Made by a program: the position numbers and the translations under genes. A DNA stretch of 64,000 bases from Pseudorasbora parva (taxonomy: Eukaryota > Chordata > Actinopteri > Cypriniformes > Gobionidae): the NCBI RefSeq assembly GCF_024679245.1, contig NC_090178.1, positions 45,021,072 to 45,085,071 of the forward strand, in the 5' to 3' direction. Positions 1 to 9,122 of the stretch are shown here, one piece after another. How positions within the stretch are numbered: position 1 is the first letter of the stretch; each line of letters opens with the position of its first letter. The notes under the pieces were generated by a model. That model searched no databases. It saw only the letters and a program-made list of their open reading frames with translations, and was not told the DNA's origin.

Positions 1-403
1 AGTTCATTGATAGTATTATCGGTTTGAAAATAGTTTCTTACATCTTAATATTGAGAAGACAAAAGAATTATGTCTGAGATATCAGTCAAAAGTAGATACT
101 GCCTCTATATATAAACCAGTTGTCATAAAAGGAAAAACCGTAGAGCAAGTTTAGAATTTTAAATATTTGGGTACCATTATTGATGAGAAACTTAACTTTG
201 AAAGTATTGTAGATTATATCCATAAAAAGGCAAGACAACATCTGAGTCTTCTTAGAAAACTGAGAAGTTTTAACGTGAGTGCACACACCTTATCCATGCT
301 TCTTATCCAGTATTCTTACATATAATATTGTTACATGGTATGGTAATTTAACATTAAAATACAAGAGAAAGCTTTCAAAAATAATTAACCAAGCAAATAA
401 GAT
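1..403 (+). pseudogene. Non-LTR retrotransposon (LINE) reverse-transcriptase C-terminal remnant
   Basis: Conceptual translation of the plus strand, allowing one stop near 150 and a frameshift near 320, gives a run typical of the end of a LINE reverse-transcriptase domain. It contains FKYLGTIIDEKLNF, then HKKARQHLSLLRKLRSF, then a segment like WYGNLTLKYKRKLSKI. The KYLG-x-x-D signature followed by a basic helix and a W-Y/F-G motif is shared by many non-LTR clades, so I do not assign a clade. The 5' part lies outside the window and the tail is cut off where the Harbinger remnant begins. It would once have reverse-transcribed its own RNA at a nicked target, but this copy is dead. Confidence 0.7.
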
Positions 404-407
404 TACT

Positions 408-1330
408 GTGCACAAACAACAGCCAAAATGATGTTGCATACCTTCTGTGGCAAATAGAGCAAGGTGCCCCCCGCGTGTGCCAGGCAGAGCCATCTACCTT
501 TTACGTAGGAGCCCCATGCAGCGCTCCACAGTGGCTTGTGTTCGTGCATGTGCGTGGTTGAAGTTGCGCTGCTGATGCGTCACAGGGTTTGGCACGGGTG
601 ATCAAAAAGTCCAAAAGAGGTTAACCAGAGTCACCTAAATGGGAAAAGGGAGGTTATGAAACGAATATGTTTTGCAAAAGAAACTTGCTCTTATTACTCA
701 CCTAAAAGATAACCATGACCCCTAAATGCGCCGTCCTGCAGCCGTCTGCGCACACTGCTGTGCTCAAAAATTAAGGCATCGTGCCACAACATTTAATAGG
801 CAGAGTCTGGAATCACAAATAATTTGCACATTGACTGAATGATAATTTTTGCGGTTGATGTATGCGTAATCATTAACCGATGGTGGTTTCAGACGCACGT
901 GGGTACAGTCAATTGCACCTATGACATATGGAATCCCAGCAATCTCATAAAACCCCCTTTTAATCATTGTTTTCTGGGATTGGATGTAGTGTGGGATGTG
1001 AGTCCTGATGGCAGCCAGCATGGATGACAGAATGCGGCTCATGGTGGGTTGGGATATGCCAGACCTGTCAGCAGTCTCCCGTTGAAAGTTTCCAGTGGCC
1101 AAGAACCCCAGGGTGGAGAGAACCTGGACTGGAACAGGTAAGGCCCTTGACCGCCGGGTCTCATGTTGGAGGTAGGGCATCAGGTTATTGCATAGATCCA
1201 GGAGAATATGCCTTGGTTTGCTCATCAGCCATTCATCTTATTCATTCAGAAGATCTCGCCTATCCTGAAACACTCTTTCCCTTCTCAAGGGCGCATATGC
1301 GTCTTCTAAAAGCGCCAGGTCAGCCATCAT
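408..1330 (-). pseudogene. PIF/Harbinger (HARBI1-like) nuclease remnant, two exons
   Basis: Read on the minus strand, this is a DDE nuclease of the PIF/Harbinger superfamily, which with a Myb-like partner cuts and moves the transposon. Exon 1 (about 1330-702) contains QVLSTLGFLATGNFQRE, a DRSGISQPTMSR helix-turn-helix-like stretch, and GAIDCTHV with the first catalytic Asp. It continues to HSSVRRRLQDGAF and GHGYLLG. A GT-AG intron of 67 bp (701-635) follows. Exon 2 (634 to about 408) opens with GDSG, the second Asp, and runs through FNHAHARTQATVERCMGLL, which holds the catalytic Glu. Damage: a stop just before exon 1 around 1230, a small deletion or frameshift after NVVAR, a stop directly after GDSG, a frameshift near 590 and a TAG after LLRKR. 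All three catalytic positions remain readable, but the gene cannot be translated. The partner gene is not visible. Confidence 0.85.
635..701 (-). other. Intron of the Harbinger nuclease remnant
   Basis: On the minus strand the segment starts GTGAGTAATAAG after the codons for GYLLG. It ends in a pyrimidine-rich stretch and CATTTAG just before the codons for DSG. Joining the flanks restores the family's GDSG motif across the junction, which supports the splice sites. This is a prediction from sequence only. Confidence 0.65.
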
Positions 1331-2190
1331 TGACAATTGTTGTACAGTGGAAATCCAGTTTAAATAGCTGTTTGGATGAGAAATTATCTATCACAATGCA
1401 TTATTTTACAGCACGTGTTTTGAAACAATTCAGACACATGAATTTTGTCTCATGTGTTTGCTTGTTCAAAGAAGTCTTTTTTTTTATCTTTGTGATTCTT
1501 TTGATAATAAAGTAACTGTAAATTATGGTGAAATAAACTGCTCAGTTATATTTTTGAGGGTGAGAGCTTTCATTTGATATATGACGTCTATTTTAGGTGA
1601 GTTTGTGTGATAAAAATATGAAATTTAATATTATTTGTATAATTTCAGATTCAAATTCAGACCGTATTATTTTCTTCTATGTAATATAAATGCAGAAGTT
1701 ATTGGGTTATTAAGAAAGCTGAGGTTCTAATATTTAAAATTATACCATATATGTCTAGTTTTGTGGTGCTCGAGTTATATATTTTTTTTAAAAGATTATG
1801 ATGATGCAATATTGGCCCCATGGGTGACCATGGGTGGGTCCAATGGGGGGTGCAGAGCTGAAAGCTCTGACAACCAACCATCTTCTAGAAGATAGATACA
1901 AATACATCTCATTACGTGTTACACAGAAGAAAATAACAGCATATGGAGTTGGATAGAAATGTAGTTTTCATATTTATTTTGAGGTGACATAATGTGTTAA
2001 AGGTGGGGTAAGTGCTTTCTGGTAACTGTTGTTGATATTTCAAATCACCAAAACAAACACACCCCTACCCCTAAACGGGTAACGCGCCAATTTTGATAGC
2101 TCCACCCCACACATACGCAAGACAGGCAACGACTATGGCAGAATCTGTGAGGTAATAATCCATATTAAAATGAAAAAGTCACCCCTTCCA
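1331..2190. other. No gene or element recognised
   Basis: AT-rich sequence with short T- and A-runs. The open frames here are short and in unrelated frames, and I recognise no family. A small G-rich imperfect palindrome around CCATGGGTGACCATGG lies near 1815-1835. Confidence 0.5.
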
Positions 2191-2400
2191 TCACAAAAAC
2201 ACAAACCATTCTCATAAACAACTCGATAGTACACAAGTACGACAGTCTAACTAATGAACAAAAATACAATTATGACCAGATTAGAGTTATAGCGATCACA
2301 AAAACACAAACCGTTTTCATGACAACTCGATAGTACACAAGCACGATAGTCCAGCTGACGACATATTACAATTATGACTAGGGTTATATAGATCATGAAA
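2191..2400. repeat. Tandem duplication, two copies of about 105 bp
   Basis: A block starting TCACAAAAACACAAACC at 2191 recurs at 2296 (period 105). Both copies contain AACTCGATAGTACACAAG and ACAATTATGAC and end near a GATCA. The copies differ at several positions, so the duplication is not recent. No coding capacity is apparent. Confidence 0.85.
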
Positions 2401-3057
2401 AGAGGAAAGAAACATATATTAGGAGTATTGCATCTTACTTGTCGGACACATTTTGTGAGCTGACTCTTGAGACAAACAGTGAGGAGATTTAGATGCTCCA
2501 TACGGTGTGGAAATGAACGGGTCTTTATCATCACTGAAGTTAGCCACAATACAATCACAAATGATCAAACAAGTGAACATGACACAAGCATATTCAAGCA
2601 AAAGCAGCATATATTAGTTCTCGGCTAAGGTCCATCATGTGTGTCTTAGTTATTTCATGCCTGAGACTATCTGCATGTGGACAGAATTGAATGGAGAGAG
2701 AGGGAGAGAAAAATGTTTTCCATTATAACCATATTTATTAATATTATTATTGTTATTATTATTTACATGGAGTCTTATTTCACAAGACTGTTTATTAGAT
2801 GTTTTGACAAACACTCCTGGGAAAGTAAGTAAAAAACAAACAACAGACAGCCATGTATACTTGAAGTATGGGAAGGATACTTAACATTTGTATTATTCTT
2901 GTAAAAAGATACAAAGAGCATGCTGGGTATGTTTCAGTGTCTTATGGCCTATTTATTTATCTTCTGTTTACTGCTGTGTGAAAACAGCAAAGAATGATCT
3001 CAGTCACAAAGCATTATATTTTTATGAATAATTGCTTCCTTCACACACACACAGACA
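2401..3057. other. No gene recognised; short simple repeats
   Basis: Contains a GA-rich stretch near 2693-2710, an ATT/GTT microsatellite near 2737-2764 and a short CA run near 3042-3053. I see nothing else. Confidence 0.5.
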
Positions 3058-3603
3058 GTGTTAAGGCATCATCGACTGAAAGATGTAATGGATCTGTTCT
3101 GTTCATTTCAGTTCTGTTTTCATGGACTTTTTAGTTTGCATGCCCTTTGTGATAAAGTTCAGAGTGAGGAGGATTTGTCGGGGTGGCTTGTGCTTTTTAT
3201 AATTTCCAAAAATGAAATAGAAAACAAAAATTGCACTCTCTGCACTCTCAACAAAGAGACAGGAGTTACTCATTCAGCAGTATCACAGGTTCAAACAGGC
3301 AGTCAAAGCACAAATTCTCAGTCCAGTCCTTTCATTCACTTCCCGTCTCCTGGTGGCTCTTATCCGGTTTCTCCATACCAATCACTGACACAAGACACAG
3401 GCGTTTGTCATTTTGCACTTGACCTACTTACTCACTGCTCGTCTCCTGAATCTCTCTCTCTCCCGCTGCAGACCTCTCTGAACTACAGCCCCCTCGCCAC
3501 ATACCCCCACTGCCCAACACAGGCCAGCATCCCAGAGGTGGAGTGTGACCTAGAAATGGAGCTTACCACCATGTCTGGTTCTGCCCAGCCCCAGGTATCC
3601 TAA
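3058..3603 (+). other. Ser/Pro/Thr-rich open frame of unknown origin
   Basis: An open frame of 181 codons. I recognise no domain, signal peptide or catalytic motif. The first third is rich in Phe, Leu and Cys; the rest is low-complexity Ser/Gln/Pro/Thr. The same C/T-rich composition continues past the stop to about 3890 with more Ser/Pro/Leu-rich frames broken by stops. That suggests the frame is open because of base composition, or is a degraded piece of a dispersed repeat. No promoter or splice context was identified. I do not consider it a supported gene. Confidence 0.2.
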
Positions 3604-4508
3604 GTCACCGCTGGTTCCGCCCAATCCTAAGTCTCCTCCTTCATCAACTCCAGCCAGTTCCTCTGACTCCACTGGCTCCCTTCATCCCCTCGACTCTTGC
3701 CCCGCTTGGATCTGCCTTGGGCTTCCAAGTCTCCAGCTCAACCCTTGTATTTCGATCCCCTAGCTCTGCCTCAGGCCTCCAGGCCCTGGTCTGCAACTCG
3801 GCCTGTGAACTCATTGACTCTACCTTGGCTCCATGTTCTCTCAGCTTCAGTGGGCTCCTACATACCTCTGGCTCAACCCCTGGTTTAAAGTTTTAAATTG
3901 CAACCATTTTGGTCGTATATGCTCCCAAATTTGAATCTTTGTGACCTCAAAAGATATTTGGTAGCATATGTGCAAGTGCAAATGATTGTTGAGGTTTGAC
4001 CTGATTTCATTTCTCTACAAACCATTTGCAAATTACTGCACAATGTATGCCTGCTCTGAGCTGATACAGTGACCATAATGTAACAAGATGTCAACTGGAA
4101 GCGAGTTGCATAACCCAAGTGTAGTTTTATTTAAATCCCAATGTGAACAGATACAATACAAACAACATACTTGACCTAACTAGACTTAACATGACTTGAA
4201 CTAAAACTTAAATCAACATGAACCTGGACTTGACATAAACAAACTTACCAACAGAGGTTTACACAAACATTCAACAAAGACATGGCAAACATGAGGGCTT
4301 AATACTACTCCGTAGATGATCGGCACCTGCTTTTCTCGTGAAATATGGAATGTACTGGCAAGAATGAACTTTGTTCTTGTTCTTGTTCGTGGCACCTCAA
4401 GAAAACTAACAAATTTCTTTGTTCTTGCATAGCATGTTCCAAGCTTTAAATACACAAAGGACTAATGACAAGACAAGGGACACCTGTGAACAATGATCAA
4501 ACACTGAA
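3604..4508. other. Unassigned, probably repeat-derived
   Basis: To about 3890 the sequence is C/T-rich and continuous in style with the preceding open frame. From about 3895 it becomes AT-rich, with a stretch (3895-4110) that reads like an old dispersed repeat, then a segment dense in CTTGACCT/ACTTAACATGACTTG-like words (4170-4245). I cannot name an element. Confidence 0.35.
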
Positions 4509-4911
4509 CCAATAGCTGTGTCTCATTTCGTAAATTTCAAAGGCTGCGTCCTCTGGAGGACACGTCCTGTGTAGGATGCAGTATACAGAGTGTCCTCAAT
4601 CAGAATTATACGAGACGTCCTTCGTAGGACACACAGGCAGGAAGTATCACGTTGCTATGCCAACACGTTCAGCCTCGTTGCGCTCTCATGCCAGTTTATA
4701 TTAATGAAAATGATTTATAACTTGAAAATTACTATGAAATGTTTCTTGTCTTGACAGCAATGTACTGTTCTAAACATTTAAAAAGCACTAAAGTGTTGTA
4801 ATCCTGTTAACCACAACTATCTGTTTGAGGTTATAGAGCTTAAAAATAAAAAAAAGCTTGAACTTACATTTTAAACACCACACCTACGCTCGCATATCTG
4901 GCAGTGGTGCA
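4509..4911. mobile_element. Left part of a MITE-like element interrupted by DIRS
   Basis: It starts near AGCTGTGTCTCATTTCG and carries several copies, in both orientations, of words such as GGCTGCGTCCT, CTGGAGGAC and CGTAGGAC. Similar words (AAATGAGACGG, TGCGACCTCCGGAGGA) recur in reverse sense on the far side of the DIRS element at 8930-9045. That arrangement fits one non-autonomous DNA element split by the DIRS insertion. Family assignment, perhaps hAT-like, is uncertain. Confidence 0.4.
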
Positions 4912-5094
4912 GTTTCCCTTTATCGAGGAAACTCGAGCTGCGTCGAAACGCTAGGGGAATGCCTCTGCGGGATGCATCATGAAGCACTCGTGAAATCAGT
5001 CCAATATCGGGGAGATACGTCATAGGCGGGTGACGTCATCGACCAGGAAGCTATAAAGCATACCCGGACCAAACAGTAACTAGCTTCTGTGCCT
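4912..5094 (+). repeat. DIRS left inverted terminal repeat
   Basis: The stretch containing CTGCGTCGAAACGCTAGGGG, GATACGTCATAGGCGGGTGA and AAGCATACCCGGACCAAACA matches, as reverse complement, the stretch at about 8620-8800 with scattered mismatches. The outermost bases differ from those of the right repeat (TTTATCGAGG versus CTGAGAGGG words). This asymmetry is known in DIRS elements, whose internal complementary region is needed to restore both ends. Confidence 0.85.
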
Positions 5095-5169
5095 TCACAA
5101 AGCGCTCTGTGTGAATATTGTTTGTCCATTTATTGTGTGTGTGTTTGAAAGAAAAAGAAAGAAAGAAAT

Positions 5170-5871
5170 ATGGCAAGCAGTCAGTTTAGGCGTTGTGTCA
5201 CTCCCTGCCCACGTTACATCGCGGGTGGGGATACACACGACCTATGTGTTATGTGTTTGGGGCTCGATCATGCCCAGTCAGCTCTTGAGGGGGTTGGCTG
5301 CGAGCATTGTGAGAGACTTCCAATGCGCATATTAAGATCACGCCGGGCACTCTTCGAGGAGAGTGCTTTGGCTCGCGGTCCTCTGGGCTCGGGTCCCGCT
5401 GTTGCCGAGGCACAGCGAAAGCTCGCGTCCTGGGGATTGCAGATGGATCTAGTGGTGGGGTTAGAGACGGGTGATCCCCTATCTCTGCCCTTACCCGCTG
5501 GATCTCATGCCTCAGCTCGTGAGTTGGAAGCACGCTCTGCGGTTTCTTCCGCTCGCGCTGAGGCACAAGATCAGCAGCATTCCAGTTGCGAGGAACTGGA
5601 TGTTGTCAGTGTTGAGACTGATGATCTATTGCCACCGTTACACACACACGCTCAGGAGGAGCTATTGGAGGTTGTGACTCACGGCGTAGCCAGATTGAGT
5701 TTAGACTGGCCGGCCGAGCGACAGGAATCACAGCAAAGACCGCCCAGGAAAATCCAGAGGCCAGCCTCGAGAGTTACTACTACATTAGTAAGCCCCGAGC
5801 AGGCTCTGGTCATGGAACGAGAGGTACAGACTCTCCTGCGAAAAGAGGCTATAGAACGGGTCCATCCCTAA
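5170..5871 (+). pseudogene. DIRS ORF1, gag-like protein running into the RT N-terminus
   Basis: Open for 233 codons from an ATG about 75 bp inside the left repeat. The N-terminus carries a Cys/His cluster (CVTPCPRY, CVMCLGLDH, CEHCERL, residues about 9-55), possibly zinc-binding, followed by a charged Glu/Ser-rich middle. Near residue 185 it switches to a Gln/Arg/Pro-rich stretch, and the last 25 residues (EREVQTLLRKEAIERVHP) look like the start of a DIRS reverse-transcriptase region. The gag C-terminus therefore seems to have been lost by an internal deletion that fused gag to RT. A frameshift at the end (around 5865) breaks continuity with the RT domain. I chose the ATG at 5170 because it starts the Cys-rich segment. 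The nucleocapsid role is inferred from position. Confidence 0.65.
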
Positions 5872-6720
5872 GGATGGGGGGTTAAGGCCTATTCTAGATC
5901 TGCGTTGACTAAACAGAGCAGTAAATAAATTAAAATTCAAAATGCTCACAATAAAACAGATTGTGTGTCACATCAGGTCCGAGGACTGGTGTGTCACAAT
6001 AGACCTAAAAGATGCTTACTTCCACATCTCCATCCTTCCAGCAGCACAGACAGTTCCTCAGGTTTGCTTTCGGGGGAGAAGCTTACCAATACCGAGTGCT
6101 GCCATTCGGCCTAGCTTTATCACCCCGCACTTTCACGAAGTGCGTGGATGCGGCTCTCGCTCCGTTGCGACTCCAGGGCATTCCCGTACTCAATTATATC
6201 AACGATTGGCTGGTGTTAGCGCAGTCGGAACAGTTGGCGGTTCAGCATCGAGATGCTGTTCTTGCCCCACATGAGAGTGCTGGGGCTAAGGTTGAACGGA
6301 AAGAAAAGTGTGTTGGCACCACAGCAGAGCATTACTTTTCTGGGGGTAGTATGGGACACAAGAACGATGTCGGCTCGGCTATCTCCTCCCAGGATAAAAG
6401 CGATCCTGGATTCCGTGAACCAGATAAAGCTAGGTCAGTCACTCACTGTAAAACACTTCCAGAGAGTGCTAGGGCTGATGGCAGCAGCGTCCAACGTGAT
6501 ACCTTTTGGCCTGCTGTACATGAGACCCTTACAGTGGTGGCTCAGGACCAAAGGGTTCTCCCCGAGGGGAAATCCCTTTCGCTTGATCAAAGTAACGCGG
6601 CGCTGCCTACGTGCTTTGGTGAAGTGGAAGGATCCTTGGTTCCTTTCCCAAGGTCCAGCTCTGGGGGTTCCTTGTCATCGAGTAACGCTAACGAGGAACC
6701 CCCAGTTCCTCCCTAACTGG
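5872..6720 (+). pseudogene. DIRS reverse transcriptase, broken by frameshifts
   Basis: Spread over three frames. Just after 5871 comes KDGGLRPILDLR with a stop. Next is TIDLKDAYFHISI (about 5997-6035), which holds the catalytic Asp of RT motif A. After a frameshift near 6035 comes FLRFAFGGEAYQYRVLPFGL, then LNYINDWLVLAQ (6189-6224). After another frameshift near 6262 comes MRVLGLRLNGKKSVL and FLGVVWDTRTM, ending with FGLLYMRPLQWWLRTKGFS. The motif C tetrad reads Y-I-N-D (6195-6206) where reverse transcriptases need Y-x-D-D, so a catalytic Asp has become Asn. Frameshifts plus this substitution mean no active enzyme. The domain would have copied element RNA into DNA. Confidence 0.85.
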
Positions 6721-7358
6721 CTGGGGGGCGGTCATGAGTGGCTGCTCGGCTCGGGGTCTGTGGAGCGGCCATCAGCTCTCCTGGCACATAAACCAGCTGG
6801 AGCTGATGGCCTTGTTCCTGTCACTCAGGCACTTTCTCCCAGACCTGTGGGGCCGCCATGTGACTAAGATCACGCTGTTTGTGGAAGTTGGCGCATCGAA
6901 TGTTGATTTGGGCTCAGGGCAAAATGCTGTCACTCAGAGCTATTAATATCCCGGGGAGCCTGAATGTAGTGGCAGACTCCCTGTTGAGGCAGGGAGTCGT
7001 GCTGGGGGAATGGAGACTCCACCCCGAGGTGGTGGAGGAACTCTGGATTCGCTTCGGGCGAGCTCAAGTGGATCTGTTTGCGTCTCAAGAGACAACGCAC
7101 TGTCCGATATTCTTTTCCCTCACGCACCCAGCCCCACTGGGGCTGGATGCGATGGTACAGACGTGGCCGAGGCTGCGTCTGTACGCCTTTCCCCCTCTGG
7201 CATTGCTCCCAGGAGTGCTGGAGAGAGTCCGCCGGGACGGGGCCCAGCTTCTATTGATAGCCCAGTTCTGGCCAGGCCGAGTGTGGCTATCCGACATCGT
7301 ATCTCTCCTCGGGGGTCCCCCTTGGGAAATTCCCGTCAGGAGGGACCTTCTGTCATAA
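6721..7358 (+). pseudogene. DIRS RNase H region and C-terminal part of the RT polyprotein
   Basis: A damaged RNase H-like segment is visible as LSWHINQLELMALFLSLRHF (about 6776-6835), whose Glu fits the family's catalytic Glu. The first-Asp region is scrambled and the segment expected after RHV is missing. From 6879 an open frame of 159 codons carries a helix ending in SLRAINIPGSLNVVADSLLR, the usual end of DIRS RNase H. The following block, with AQVDLFASQETTHCP and LYAFPPLALLPGVLERVRRDG, is conserved in vertebrate DIRS elements and is often discussed as methyltransferase-like; I have not confirmed that fold. The frame stops at 7358, overlapping the recombinase frame by about 350 bp. Confidence 0.65.
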
Positions 7359-8419
7359 GGAAGGGAGTCAGTATTGCACCCCTGTCCGGAGCTGTGGAAG
7401 TTGTGGGCTTGGCCTCTGAGGGGGCCCAGCTCATAGAAAGAGGTCTATCTACTGAGGTGATAGAAACCATGTTGCACTCCAGAGCACCATCCACAAGGAG
7501 ACTTTATGCCCTCAAATGGAGAGTTTTTGTCGCATGGTGTACAGGCCATGCTTTAGATCCTGTTAACTGCTCGGTTGGTTCAGTACTTGAGTTCTTGCAA
7601 GAAAAATTCTCTGCAGGGTTATCTCCTTCGACTCTGAAAGTGTATGTGGTGGCTATATCAGCCTACAACACGCCTTTAGACAATGCATCAGTAGGGAAAC
7701 ACCCATGGGTCACTCGTTTCCTTCGTGGTACCTTGAGGCTCAGACCTGCGGCACGCTCAAGGGTGCCTACCTGGGACTTGAACATAGTATTGGAAGGCCT
7801 TATGTTAGCCCCGTTCGAGCCATTAGAAAAGTTTCTTACATTAAAAACTGTGTTTCTTTTGGCTATTTCATCCCTAAAGAGAGTAGGAGACCTACAGGCT
7901 CTATCAGTGGCACCCTCTTGCCTCGAGTTTGCACCTGGAATGGTGAAGGCATTTCTCTTCCCGAGGGAAGGGTATGTGCCTAAAGTCCCAACTAATGTGC
8001 CGGGACCAGTAATGCTGCAGGCTTTCTGTCCTCTTTTTCTAGATCAAGACCAGGAGAAGCTAAATCTGCTGTGTCCGGTCAGGGCCCTAGACGCCTACGT
8101 CCACAGAGCTGCCCTGTGGCGAAAGTCAGAACAACTGTTTGTGTGTTTTGGGTCCCCGAGTAAGGGAAAACCGGCTTCGAAGCAGACACTTTGTAAGTGG
8201 ATAGTTGAGGCTATTTACTTACGAGTCGGCCGGACAGCCTTCACAATGAGGGTCCGTGCTCACTCCACTAGGAGTATGGCTGCCTCAATGGCTCTGATAT
8301 CAGGAGTTTCACTCTCAGAGGTGTGTGATGCGGCAGGGTGGTCCTCGCCGCATACGTTTGTGAGGTTCTATAATCTAGATGTGGCGTCTACCCCAGGGTC
8401 CCGGGTGTTTCTGGGTTGA
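7010..8419 (+). CDS. DIRS tyrosine recombinase (YR), apparently intact frame
   Basis: A 469-codon open frame in a different phase from the RT frame it overlaps. The first 125 residues look like overprint of the RT frame; the recombinase proper probably starts near IERGLSTEVIETMLHSRAP. A SAM-like N-terminal DNA-binding domain spans roughly residues 145-245. The catalytic domain shows the family tetrad: Arg291 in LKRVGDL, His418 and Arg421 in AHSTRS, and Tyr454 in VRFYNLD, preceded by GWSSPHTF. Tyrosine recombinases form a covalent 3'-phosphotyrosine; in DIRS this integrates the circular DNA intermediate. The domain runs to within a few residues of the stop, as usual. It is the only large element protein in the window without an obvious lesion. 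The start codon used in vivo is unknown. Confidence 0.8.
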   Translation: METPPRGGGGTLDSLRASSSGSVCVSRDNALSDILFPHAPSPTGAGCDGTDVAEAASVRLSPSGIAPRSAGESPPGRGPASIDSPVLARPSVAIRHRISPRGSPLGNSRQEGPSVIRKGVSIAPLSGAVEVVGLASEGAQLIERGLSTEVIETMLHSRAPSTRRLYALKWRVFVAWCTGHALDPVNCSVGSVLEFLQEKFSAGLSPSTLKVYVVAISAYNTPLDNASVGKHPWVTRFLRGTLRLRPAARSRVPTWDLNIVLEGLMLAPFEPLEKFLTLKTVFLLAISSLKRVGDLQALSVAPSCLEFAPGMVKAFLFPREGYVPKVPTNVPGPVMLQAFCPLFLDQDQEKLNLLCPVRALDAYVHRAALWRKSEQLFVCFGSPSKGKPASKQTLCKWIVEAIYLRVGRTAFTMRVRAHSTRSMAASMALISGVSLSEVCDAAGWSSPHTFVRFYNLDVASTPGSRVFLG

Positions 8420-8465
8420 GTGAAATTCACACATATTGACATTTGGGATTCTGGCGACGTGGGTA

Positions 8466-8575
8466 TTAAGTTCCCCTAGCATTTCGACGCAGCTCGAGCT
8501 CCCTCGATAAAGGGAACGTCTCAGGTTACGTATGTAACCATGGTTCCCTGAGAGGGAACGAGACGCTGCGTCTCT
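8466..8575. repeat. DIRS internal complementary region (ICR)
   Basis: The left half, about 8474-8518 (TTCCCCTAGCATTTCGACGC through CCTCGATAAAGGGAAC), is the reverse complement of the element's left end. The right half, about 8518-8572 (GTCTCAGGTTACGTATG through GAACGAGACGCTGCGTC), is the reverse complement of its right end. The two meet exactly at the AAC/GTCTC junction, as expected for a template that aligns both cDNA ends during circularisation. Confidence 0.85.
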
Positions 8576-8619
8576 ATGCCATACTCCCGGCATGCCTGTG
8601 ATCGATTTGTTCGGCTTTT

Positions 8620-8820
8620 TCAGAAGCTAGTGACTGTTTGGTCCGGGTATGCTTTATAGCTTCCTGGTCGATGACGTCACCCGCCTATGACGTATCTCCC
8701 TGCTATTGGACTGATTTCACGAGTGCTTCATGACGCATCACGCAGAGGCGTTCCCCTAGCGTTACGACGCAGCGTCTCATTCCCTCTCAGGGAACCATGG
8801 TTACATACGTAACCTGAGAC
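8620..8820 (-). repeat. DIRS right inverted terminal repeat
   Basis: Its reverse complement matches the left repeat over about 180 bp (for example TAACGCTAGGGGAACGCCTC against AAACGCTAGGGGAATGCCTC, and the GACGTCATCGACC block). The outer 45 bp, containing CATGGTTACATACGTAACC, is specific to this side and is itself palindromic around GGTTAC. Confidence 0.85.
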
Positions 8821-9055
8821 ATTTTTCATTTAATATAAAAAATATATATATGACGGTTGTTAACGGCGACACAAAAAAATATGGGTTATCTCCAGCCGCG
8901 AAGGCTACACCTCATGCACACTCCGAAATCCTGTAAAAGAAGGACGCATTCGAAGGTCGCATTTGGAGTGTCCTACTCACTTTTTTTAAATGAGACGGCC
9001 TTATGACGTATACACCCTTCAAATGCGACCTCCGGAGGATGCCTAATGACATGAC
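8821..9055. mobile_element. Right part of the MITE-like element split by DIRS
   Basis: Contains GAAGGACGCATTCGAAGG, AAATGAGACGGCC and a TCCGGAGGA palindrome, words that echo 4509-4700 in reverse sense. It is best read as the other half of the element that received the DIRS insertion; the outer boundary is uncertain. Confidence 0.4.
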
Positions 9056-9122
9056 ACAAGAATGACATGACAAACCAGAAAACTGGAGCATGGGCAGACC
9101 TGGACAATGGAGCGACTCGACC

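Larger units (their letters stand above)
4912..8820 (+). mobile_element. DIRS-type tyrosine-recombinase retrotransposon, structurally complete
   Basis: This 3.9-kb element has the hallmarks of the DIRS order: inverted terminal repeats at the two ends, a gag-like frame, an RT/RNase H region, a tyrosine recombinase frame overlapping the end of the RT frame, and an internal complementary region next to the right repeat. DIRS elements reverse-transcribe their RNA, form a circle through the internal complementary region, and integrate by recombinase rather than integrase, leaving no target duplication. I placed the ends at GTTTCCC (left) and ACCTGAGAC (right) because the internal complementary region reproduces those two ends joined. 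The RT region is broken by frameshifts and has a mutated active site, so the copy is non-autonomous even though its recombinase frame is open. Confidence 0.9.

Noticed and set aside
3058..3603. Open frame of 181 codons as a host exon
   Set aside because: Composition-driven Ser/Pro content that continues past the stop in other frames, with no domain and no splice or promoter support. Kept only as an unassigned frame.
5249..5566. Minus-strand frame of 105 codons inside the DIRS element
   Set aside because: Shadow of the gag-like frame on the other strand, with no recognisable motif.
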